Source: Leptospiraceae bacterium
GTDB taxonomy: Bacteria > Spirochaetota > Leptospiria > Leptospirales > Leptospiraceae
Direction: 5' to 3'
DNA length: 9,704 nucleotides
NCBI GenBank assembly: GCA_016711485.1
Contig: JADJSX010000002.1
Span: 1-9,704 of the forward strand
Part shown: in pieces, positions 1-5,362 of the stretch
Layout of the letters: each line of letters opens with the position of its first letter
Position numbering within the stretch: the stretch's first letter is position 1
Notes under the pieces: model-generated
Database searches by the model: none
The model's input: the letters and a program-made list of their open reading frames with translations, nothing else
What the model was told of the DNA's origin: nothing
Made by a program: the position numbers and the translations under genes

Positions 1-717
1 TAACTCTTCTTGCGAATACTGTTTATCATCCCCTTCGCCAATTGTTTATATCATAGACCCGAAGCAAACTTCCTCTGTCAGATGAAATGGTCTTTCATAT
101 CAAGAAATCTCCATTTCTTCTATCTGTAAAAGCACTTTCTTGGTAAGAAAATTTTTTTAAACCAATAGCCGCTTGTTTAATTTCAAAGCAAAATTTCTGA
201 TCCGTTTGTTTTCAATATAGGTTTTCTCAACAATAAATTTTTTCAGACCTTTCGGCTATTTAGAATTAGTTTTCCAACTCTGACATTCAATTCTGTGAAG
301 TATTTTAAGCTTCTAAAAAATGATCTATCGATTCCAGTCAGGTCTTTTTTATCCTTTAAATCTGGAATCGAAAGCATAGTTTCAATCAATTGGTTTAACT
401 CTTCTTTTTTTTCTTCGGAAATTAAAAATTCTAGAAATGCCTGAAAGCTTTTACCTTGGTCACTTTCATATAAAAAATTTTCTTTTTCAAATATTTGATT
501 TAAAAGATTACCACGATTGGAATCAGATAGGATAGCTTTCTCTCGAATCATTAAATCGATTTCATTAAATTCTGCTCTAGATTTTCTTCATCAATCACAA
601 CTCGACCGTTTATTTTAAATTCTTTGTAAAGAAAGCTGATGGGCAATGCAGGATTATCCATTCTGAAAATTTTAAAACTGGCTTTTCTAAATATTGCTTT
701 ATATCAAAGTAATTCAT
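1..717 (-). pseudogene. jetA: Decayed JetA-like (DUF3375) Wadjet component, running off the left edge
   Basis: DUF3375 proteins are the JetA subunit of Wadjet, an SMC-like (MukBEF-related) complex that cleaves invading circular plasmids. Seen here: the start at 717 (MNYFDIKQYLEK) is followed, after a frameshift near 665, by FRMDNPALPISFLYKEFKI and NGRVVIDEENLEQ, which match the family's N-terminal pattern (leucine-rich start, then RxxNAxLxxSFL and an acidic helix). The frame then stops near 550, and the text resumes in the family's middle part with ESDQGKSFQAFLEFLIS (551-243). Weaker fragments (EIKQAAIGLKKFSYQESAFT, then YERPFHLTEE, compare the family's ERPLW motif) continue in other frames to position 1. 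The residues expected between NLEQ and the SDQG block are missing, so there is an internal deletion plus several frameshifts. The start overlaps the upstream gene's stop (ATGA). jetB, jetC and jetD would lie left of the window. The family call is from memory of the motifs. Confidence 0.7.
243..551 (-). CDS. Longest open fragment of the DUF3375/JetA-like gene
   Basis: This 102-residue stretch is the only long intact reading frame of the decayed JetA-like gene. Residues 1-30 are the end of a charged helix (EKAILSDSNRGNLLNQIFE). Residues 31-45 carry the ESDQGKSFQAFLEFL signature that I associate with DUF3375, where ESDQGRSFxAFWxFL is typical. Residues 46-75 are EEKKEELNQLIETMLSIPDL, the usual helix after it. 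The frame ends at a TGA in NSRKV-stop, and family-like sequence continues in another frame. It has no ribosome site at its ATG, so it is probably not a separate gene. It could be annotated automatically as a hypothetical protein. Confidence 0.5.
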   Translation of the reverse strand: MIREKAILSDSNRGNLLNQIFEKENFLYESDQGKSFQAFLEFLISEEKKEELNQLIETMLSIPDLKDKKDLTGIDRSFFRSLKYFTELNVRVGKLILNSRKV

Positions 718-1413
718 TTTAAATCCATAGTGCAGACTATAGATTTAGAGTCAATAAATCATATCGCATATTTAGATTCTTTTTTATCTGGGGTATGCTG
801 AATTGTAACTAGATTGGAGTTTAGTTCTTTATCGAAAACAAGTTGTAGAATTTTAAAAGTGGTATCAGATACGGACTTGCCCTTACTTCTCTTAATAGCA
901 TATTTAATTTCTTATCTTGTATAAAACCAGCAGGACTAAAGAGATTGGAAGAGAGATTTGCATTTAATTCTCTTCGATACATGAATGAATTTAGCTTTAA
1001 AATTTTTATAATTCTTAAATAATTATCTACTATATTACTTGATTTAAAACAATTAATCTATCCGCCTTTTGTTCTTTAGAATACTGTAAAATGGAATTTG
1101 GATTTTCAAAAGTGTGTTGAATATGGTAACTATAAAATCGTTCAGATATTCTATACAATCTATCATACTTAATTTTATATTGGCTTATAAAATTGGCATT
1201 TAATACATCTTCATGATATACAGAAGGGTATGCCTATTATTACTGTTCTTTTTAAATTATAGGTAAAAAAATCGAAAGAAGATTCAGATGAAAAATCAAT
1301 AGTATCCTCTTTCATTTTTTTAATGTATTCATCTAGGCTAATTGGAGTTAGCTTCTTAAAAGAATGAAAATTATTCCAGAGACTTCTGTATTTTCGATAA
1401 ATATATTATTCAT
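714..1413 (-). pseudogene. Unrecognised decayed gene upstream of the JetA-like gene
   Basis: The ATG at 1413 overlaps the stop of the preceding gene (shared ATGAATAA), and the last stop overlaps the JetA-like ATG at 717 (ATGA), the pattern of translational coupling in one operon. Reading it through needs at least four frame changes: MNNIFIENTEVSG, then NNFHSFKKLTPISLDEYIKK and RTVIIGIP, then SVYHEDVLNANFISQYKIKY and FYSYHIQHTFENPNSILQYS, then NYLRIIKILKLNSFMYRREL and LLREVRASPYLIPLLKFYNL, then ELNSNLVTIQHTPDKKESKY. The conceptual product is about 220 residues, soluble-looking, rich in Ile, Lys, Asn and Tyr, with no membrane segment. I recognise no family. Its place directly before jetA suggests an accessory gene of the same operon; that is inference only. 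Confidence 0.45.
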
Positions 1414-1745
1414 CACTGAATAACCTCTTGATCCAACCCAGTAAAGAAGATGCACTCATAGAATTATCTCTTTTAGGCTGTAAATTCAATGACACTTTTT
1501 TAAATCCTTGAGAAGCTTGATTAATATCATCCGCACTTTCAGATTTATCAACTCTCCACTCTGTACCGAGTCCAACACCTTCATAAATATTAATATGTGC
1601 CTGAGCAAAATCAACATTTTCAGAATCAATAGTCTTATCTTTAATTGTCCCAGTCATTTCATTATTTCTTTCGGTAAACTTCTCCGTGCTTCTTTGAAAT
1701 CATAATAATCTTTTGCATTTTTATCGTTTTATTAAATAATTCCAT
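1406..1745 (-). pseudogene. Unrecognised short first gene of the decayed operon
   Basis: The ATG at 1745 has a strong ribosome site, AAGGAG at 1757-1752, six bases upstream. The reading frame starts MELFNKT, shifts by -1 to DKNAKDYYDFKEARRSLPKE, and shifts by -1 again into the open frame 1657-1406, which contains GTIKDKTIDSENVDFAQAHI, then INIYEGVGLGTEWRVDKSES and ends LLGWIKRLFSDE. The intact protein would be about 113 residues, hydrophilic, with no signal peptide or transmembrane segment. The two frameshifts suggest decay, although the 83-residue last part is itself open from an ATG. I recognise no domain. It leads a run of three overlapping genes ending in the JetA-like gene, so it was probably cotranscribed with it. 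Confidence 0.45.
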
Positions 1746-2127
1746 GTGTGTCTCCTTGAATAATAAATGCTAAAAAAATGAGCTACCACTAGTCATTTAA
1801 TCTCTAAGAATTGAAATGCAAGTTTTATTTTTCCTCTGGAATTCCAATAACGTAAGAAAACCTTAGGAAAAAAGAAAATAAAAGTGTTCTAAAATGAAGC
1901 TATAAAGACATAGAAGAAAAAGAGAGAAAGGAATTTTCCTTTATCGTTCAACAAGCCTTGATAGTAAACGAACCCTTAGGATACGGATTTAAAAGGATTT
2001 TTAGGAGTAAACATTTTCCAAATAGAACGAGAAAACTTTCCGTTTAAAGGCAAGGGATTTAAAATGTATTAAAAAAGTGAAATGACTTTTAAAATAAAAT
2101 GATTTGGTTTGTAAATAAGGATAACTT
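1746..2127. other. Intergenic region, no convincing gene
   Basis: The first 15 bases hold the ribosome site of the minus-strand operon. On the minus strand, a TTGCAT / TAAATG pair 16 bases apart lies upstream of that operon and could be a weak promoter, but it is poorly matched. A plus-strand stretch of about 48 open codons near 1900-2050 (includes EFSFIVQQALIVNEPLGYGF) has no start or ribosome site and matches nothing I know. The rest is A/T-rich with stops in all frames. Confidence 0.4.
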
Positions 2128-2386
2128 TTAAAAGGAAGGTTTGGAATAAGAAGGATTAGCCGGTCTAAGACATTCTATCTTGTTCCAGTTGAATTAAAAA
2201 AAAATAGCTTTGAACTTTTAAGAGAAATCTGAGATTTTACTTTTTACATCATTCAAAATTTAAAAGTAAAAAAAGAGTTTGACTTTATTTATCCACACAG
2301 CCTTTTATTAGAGTCAGCGTTATTTTGTAGCGAGTTCTTTGAAGAAAAAGAATTTAGAGAAGTCGAGCTTTGTCCTGTTTGCGAAC
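2128..2386 (+). pseudogene. Coding-like fragment truncated at the IS91 end
   Basis: This plus-strand frame reads FGIRRISRSKTFYLVPVELK, one in-frame TGA (about 2229), then YIIQNLKVKKEFDFIYPHSL and EFREVELCPVCE, and ends in GAAC exactly at the IS91 junction. The frame stops only in the element (TAA at 2401). The CPVC pair looks like half of a zinc-binding site, and I do not find the other half beyond the far side of the element. It may be the remnant of a gene into which the element inserted, or only an open stretch without function. There is no recognisable start. Family unknown. Confidence 0.3.
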
Positions 2387-2705
2387 GTGGCACGGGCACC
2401 TAACACATTCAGTTTCTAAACGCAATAGACTTACGAGAGCCGAATTAGGGAAAGCGGCTAAGAAGTATTAACCGGAATAAATCCGAAGAAAAAATCTCAA
2501 AAAGTCTATTGCGGTTAGAAGAGCTTCCCGAAACCGCGTTGTAATGAGACTTTATGCGGGACTATGGGGATTCAAAGTGACTAGGGAGGTCGGACTTGTT
2601 TTTGGATGAGGCTAATGGATACGAAAGAGCCAATTTTACATACGCTACATAGGAGAATCTTTTTGATCATGGACGCAAGAATATCTTTCCATTCTTCCGG
2701 TGTAG
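2387..2705. repeat. Copy 1 of the IS91 end repeat (oriIS end plus transposase C-terminus)
   Basis: Positions 2401-2705 match 7232-7536 with scattered substitutions and two one-base indels. A weaker, gapped match continues left to GAAC at 2383-2386. The segment contains the long hairpin at 2415-2519 and the last 41 codons of the transposase. After GGTGTAG (2699-2705) the two copies diverge completely. Confidence 0.9.
2415..2519. repeat. Long inverted repeat inside the oriIS end, copy 1
   Basis: The arm TCTAAACGCAATAGACTT (2415-2432) pairs with AAGTCTATTGCGGTTAGA (2502-2519), 17 of 18 pairs, enclosing 69 bases. Inside, AGCCG (2438-2442) pairs with CGGCT (2455-2459). The same arms are present unchanged in the second copy (7246-7350) while the enclosed loop has diverged. 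HUH transposases of the IS91 family act on structured ends, so this may be part of the transposition origin; that is inference. Confidence 0.7.
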
Positions 2706-3786
2706 ACTTCGATTTAAAGAACGATTTAGTTTTAAGAAGTGACTTACATAATTCGAGAGAGTCTTTGCGAGATCGGTTTGCGATGATTCCGTAATGTCTG
2801 ATTTTAACGAATCCTAATGGAAGGATATGCATAAGAAACCTGCGAATAAACTCTACACATGGTAGAGTCATTGTTTTGAGTTTGTCATTATCCGCATAAT
2901 CTTTGTATCTGAATGTTACGGTATTGTTTGTGATTTCTAATATTTTCTGGTTACTGATTGCTATCCTGTGTGTATAACGTCCGAGGTATTTAATTACGGA
3001 GTCGGGATTTTCAAAAGGTTGTTTTGTATATACGATCCATTTTTTAGAATAGAGGTTTGTTAAAAATCTTTGAAAGTGTGATGGATCATTTAATTCTTCA
3101 CAACTTTTGGGAATAGTAAGATAACTTCCATGATAGTATTTTTTTAAATGAAATAAAAATAATCTCTGAAATAGTTTTGATAGAACGCGAATAGGAAGAA
3201 AGAATTGTTCTCTTGAATCAATCCATTTGTCTTTATCCGCAGAAATTCCGCCTCCTGTGATTAGAACATGAATATGTGGATGATAAGATAAAGTCTGTCC
3301 CCAAGTATGTAGAATAGATAAAAAACCAGGAATACAATTTAGATACTTTTTATTCTTACTTACCTTTCTTAACGTATCCGAGACAGTTTTAAATAAAAGA
3401 GAATAGAATATTTTTTTGTTATTTAATATGAGTGAGTTTAATTCACTGGGAAGAGTAAATACGACATGAAAATATTTCACAGGTAAAATATTCTTATTCT
3501 CTTTAACTAACCATTTCTCTTTTCTCAAAAACTGACATTTGGGACAATGCCGATTTCGACAGGAATTGTAGGAATTCTTTTCGAATCCACAGTGACTACA
3601 TTTATCGACGTGACCACCGAGCGTCTCTGTTCTGCAATTCCTGATCGCATAATACGCGTCCACCTCGTTTCGAGTTAAGGAATTTCCATAGACAGAAAAG
3701 AATTCTTTTTCATTTTTTCGAAAAACTTCAGCTACTTCCAGTATCCTCTTTCTGACCAACATCTCTTCTTGTTGTGATGTTTCCAT
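2581..3786 (-). CDS. tnpA: IS91-family HUH transposase
   Basis: This 401-residue protein is a single-strand nickase/ligase that moves IS91 elements by a rolling-circle-like mechanism. N-terminal zinc-binding cysteines are visible at C63, C66, C76, C81 and C84 (KCSHCGF, then CRNRHCPKCQ). The HUH metal site is H171-I-H173 in YHPHIHVLITGGG. The two candidate nucleophile tyrosines Y267 and Y271 lie in KYLGRYTHRIAIS, the YxxxY pattern of IS91. A second Cys pair, C380/C383, sits near the C-terminus. The length matches the family (about 400 residues). The ATG at 3786 has a strong GGGAGG (3800-3795) eight bases upstream, so this start is well supported. It overlaps the end of the recombinase frame by 59 bases. 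All catalytic residues are present, so it may still be active. Confidence 0.95.
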   Translation of the reverse strand: METSQQEEMLVRKRILEVAEVFRKNEKEFFSVYGNSLTRNEVDAYYAIRNCRTETLGGHVDKCSHCGFEKNSYNSCRNRHCPKCQFLRKEKWLVKENKNILPVKYFHVVFTLPSELNSLILNNKKIFYSLLFKTVSDTLRKVSKNKKYLNCIPGFLSILHTWGQTLSYHPHIHVLITGGGISADKDKWIDSREQFFLPIRVLSKLFQRLFLFHLKKYYHGSYLTIPKSCEELNDPSHFQRFLTNLYSKKWIVYTKQPFENPDSVIKYLGRYTHRIAISNQKILEITNNTVTFRYKDYADNDKLKTMTLPCVEFIRRFLMHILPLGFVKIRHYGIIANRSRKDSLELCKSLLKTKSFFKSKSTPEEWKDILASMIKKILLCSVCKIGSFVSISLIQKQVRPP

Positions 3787-4011
3787 TTGCCAGACCTCCC
3801 GTCTGTAAAGGATTGGTTAAAATATTGTAATCGTATGTATCTAAGGGACTCTTAATATTCATTAAATCGTATCGTCTGACATGTAAATAAATATATGTAG
3901 CCTGAGGAGGAAAATGTCCGAGTAGAAGTTGAATATGATGCATATTAACCCCTGCTTCAAGAAGATGTGTTGCAAAAGAGTGTCTTAGAGTATGGACAGA
4001 GGCATTCTTTG

Positions 4012-4428
4012 TTATCCCCGCTTTAAAAGAGCATCCTTAAATGCACGCTGTATTGCACGAACAGAAAAGCTTTTCATCTTGTTTTTATCTCTTGCGTAAA
4101 ATAGGTAATCGACAGGTTTATATTCTTGTATGTAATCTCGTAACAATTTCAAAGTAGTGGGAGACAATAGCGCATAACGATCTGTTCCACCTTTTCCATC
4201 TTTGACAAATATCTGCATTCTGTCTGGGTCTATTTGATTGACCTTTAACTTAGCTGCTTCACTGACTCGAAGTCCTGCTGAATAGATGAGAGTGAGTATA
4301 GTCTTGTGCTTTATATTCCAGGTTAAATTCAAAATAGCCTCCACTTCTGATTTACTTAACACAACCGGTTTACTCTTGGGACGTTTGTATTTAGCAATAT
4401 CTTTCACAACCCATTCTGCATTAATCAC
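4012..4428 (-). CDS. Integrase catalytic-core fragment (138 residues)
   Basis: This is the longest intact frame of the broken recombinase and is likely to be annotated alone. Visible: the linker INAEWVVKDIAKYKRPK, the arm-region PVVLSKSEVEAIL, the catalytic arginine R54 in YSAGLRVSEAAKL, and the beta-hairpin lysine K79 in VKDGKGGTDR. It ends LLKRG-stop, before the HxxR box. The HxxR, LGH and Tyr motifs follow in the -1 frame, beginning at the last base of the AAG codon at 4021. The GTG at 4428 has no ribosome site and is only the edge of the open frame. On its own it could not catalyse strand exchange. Confidence 0.7.
   Translation of the reverse strand: MINAEWVVKDIAKYKRPKSKPVVLSKSEVEAILNLTWNIKHKTILTLIYSAGLRVSEAAKLKVNQIDPDRMQIFVKDGKGGTDRYALLSPTTLKLLRDYIQEYKPVDYLFYARDKNKMKSFSVRAIQRAFKDALLKRG
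4021..4027 (-). other. Possible -1 slippery heptamer T TTA AAG in the integrase
   Basis: In the zero frame the codons CTT TTA AAG lie 3 codons before the stop. The bases 4027-4021 read T TTA AAG, which fits the X XXY YYZ pattern of -1 ribosomal slippage, and slipping here joins the catalytic core exactly to the HxxR part. The three other shifts in the same gene argue against a functional programmed site. Confidence 0.25.
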
Positions 4429-4666
4429 ATAGATGTAAAAAATCGTATCGCACTATGGACAACATTCAATGTATTAGCGGATAATTGTTTATTAACTCTT
4501 AAATGGTAAAGATAATTCTTTACTTCTTCTCGATTTATTTTATCTGGAGATTTTTTGTAATACTTTGCCAGATAATTTACATACGAAACGTAACTCTTTA
4601 TCGTTTTTTTCGCTCATGGTCTTGAGCTTTAATTCTCGAATCATTTTTCTCTCTCAGCAGGCTCAT

Positions 4667-4677
4667 GGAATTCCTCC
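4667..4677 (-). promoter_or_regulatory. Ribosome binding site fixing the integrase start
   Basis: GGAGG at 4677-4673 lies six bases before ATG at 4666. It marks the original start of the integrase even though the first frame (MSLLREK) is broken within 25 bases. Confidence 0.6.
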
Positions 4678-4848
4678 AAATTGTATTTGAGCCATGTATC
4701 TTATTTTGATTATAAATACAGAAATATATTTTGATAAGGTACATAATCCTAAATTAATTTTCTTTACATTCTTCCGTATCGTGGTTGCATTATATTTATC
4801 TCGACAACTACCGCAACGCGGTTTTGTTCAACTGCGAGTATCCACTGC

Positions 4849-4882
4849 GGAGGTGAACTATGTTCGGATGCTGTTCACCTCC
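4849..4882. repeat. Perfect 10-bp inverted repeat
   Basis: GGAGGTGAAC (4849-4858) is mirrored by GTTCACCTCC (4873-4882) around a 14-base loop. It sits within a larger stem formed by ACAACTA (4804-4810) and TAGTTGT (4900-4906). There is no T tract, so it is not a typical terminator. Confidence 0.7.
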
Positions 4883-4948
4883 TTGCTCCAAGCCGGCTTA
4901 GTTGTATTAGCCACACTTTGTAGTATATTTGTTGAACTTACGCAAGTC

Positions 4949-5026
4949 CAGTGCCTTCGTCCACCCGCGATGCCCCAAAACTTTTTCTTAGGAAAAAGTT
5001 TTAATGGTCACAAAACTTGCACACTT
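4949..5026. repeat. Hairpin repeat, unit 1
   Basis: The unit reads GTGCC-TTCG, CCCGCGATGCCCC, then a perfect 11-bp stem (AAAACTTTTTC 4977-4987 / GAAAAAGTTTT 4992-5002, loop TTAG), then GGTCACAAAACTTGC. The unit at 5111-5191 has the same order of blocks but different stem bases. Confidence 0.65.
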
Positions 5027-5058
5027 CGATACGCTAATAGGAATTAGCTACTTCCACC

Positions 5059-5073
5059 CTTTCGCTTATCGCT
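5059..5073 (-). repeat. Dispersed AGCGATAAGCGAAAG motif
   Basis: On the minus strand this reads GGTG-AGCGATAAGCGAAAG-GG. Near-identical motifs occur on the plus strand at 8401-8416, 8475-8488 and 8583-8596, each beside hairpins, so it looks like part of a repeat family shared by the two gene-free regions. Confidence 0.6.
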
Positions 5074-5110
5074 CACCTACCGCCAAGCGATGACAGGAAG
5101 AGCAAGTTTG

Positions 5111-5191
5111 CGTGCCATCCGTTCGCCCGCTATGCCCCCAAATTTTTTCTGATGGAAAAAATTTGAAGTCACAGGACTTGCTAGTAGTTGG
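5111..5191. repeat. Hairpin repeat, unit 2
   Basis: The unit reads GTGCC-ATCCG, CCCGCTATGCCCC, an 11-bp stem (CAAATTTTTTC / GAAAAAATTTG around a five-base loop, about 5146-5172), then AGTCACAGGACTTGC. It parallels unit 1 block by block. The stem sequence differs at several positions, but pairing is kept on both sides. Confidence 0.65.
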
Positions 5192-5200
5192 TGGATCGGA

Positions 5201-5257
5201 GACATTGAAATATAACGAAAAAAGTGCTACCGCATTTTTCCGTTATATTTCAATGTC
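5201..5257. repeat. Perfect 17-bp inverted repeat
   Basis: GACATTGAAATATAACG (5201-5217) is mirrored exactly by CGTTATATTTCAATGTC (5241-5257), with 23 bases between. No T tract follows, so termination is unlikely. It could be a small non-autonomous element or an RNA hairpin in the cyclase leader, about 100 bases before that gene. Confidence 0.8.
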
Positions 5258-5362
5258 AGATATGCTTACGATAGGCGGTATTCCAGCCCCTAAACTTGGT
5301 TGGAATAGGCACCCGAACGTCCGTGTTTGGGTAGCGAATTTAAGAACAGGAAAAAATGAAAA

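Larger units (their letters stand above)
3728..4666 (-). pseudogene. Tyrosine recombinase (integrase) of the IS91 element, frameshifted
   Basis: Read through four single-base shifts, this gives one complete XerC/D-like recombinase. The ATG at 4666 has GGAGG (4677-4673) six bases upstream. Parts in order: MSLLREK; shift in an A5 run; MIRELKLKTMSEK; shift in an A7 run; TIKSYVSYVNYLAKYYKKSP and the rest of the N-terminal DNA-binding (SAM-like) domain, ending SAIRFF; shift at a T6 run (about 4441); YIYVINAEW and the catalytic core (to 4012); shift at about 4021; AGITKNASVHTLRHSFATHL, LLGHFPPQ, TYIYLHV. The core residues R, K, HxxR, H and Tyr are all present across the pieces, with the final His and nucleophile Tyr nine residues apart as in XerD. 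The C-terminal frame runs to 3728 over the transposase start. Two shifts are insertions and two are deletions, so this is best read as decay, but homopolymer sequencing error is possible. Confidence 0.85.
2387..4690 (-). mobile_element. IS91-family element with tyrosine recombinase and HUH transposase
   Basis: The element carries, in transposase orientation, a tyrosine recombinase gene followed by an IS91-type transposase; some IS91 relatives are known to carry such a recombinase. The transposase-distal (oriIS) end is placed at 2387 because the second copy at 7215 shares sequence up to that point and both are preceded by GAAC. IS91 is known to insert next to GAAC or CAAG. The other end (terIS) cannot be fixed: I place it just beyond the recombinase start, but it could lie up to about 100 bases further right. 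No terminal inverted repeats or target duplication are seen, as expected for rolling-circle elements. Confidence 0.75.
4691..5350. other. Gene-free palindrome-rich region upstream of the cyclase
   Basis: No credible gene: the open frames here run straight through perfect hairpins and match no family. From 4804 to 5332 at least seven inverted repeats follow one another: 4804-4906 (ACAACTA/TAGTTGT around ACCGC/GCGGT and the perfect palindrome AAGCCGGCTT), 4849-4882, 4977-5002, 5146-5172, 5201-5257, 5279-5307 and 5311-5332. The far end of the IS91 element probably lies in its first 100 bases. Confidence 0.6.

Noticed and set aside
2289..2297. TTATCCACA, a perfect DnaA box
   Set aside because: A single 9-base match without neighbours, inside a coding-like fragment, is not enough for an origin.
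2530..4822. AAACCGCGTTG occurring inverted near both ends of the IS91 element
   Set aside because: An 11-base match in about 10 kb is expected by chance, and IS91 elements are not known to need inverted ends.
4804..4906. Integron attC site
   Set aside because: The nested stem layout is suggestive, but the RYYYAAC and GTTRRRY boxes are not properly placed and there is no integron integrase or cassette gene; the recombinase present belongs to the IS91 element.
4694..5047. 117-residue plus-strand open frame
   Set aside because: It crosses several perfect hairpins, lacks a ribosome site and has no family-like pattern, so it is read as a chance frame in repeat DNA.
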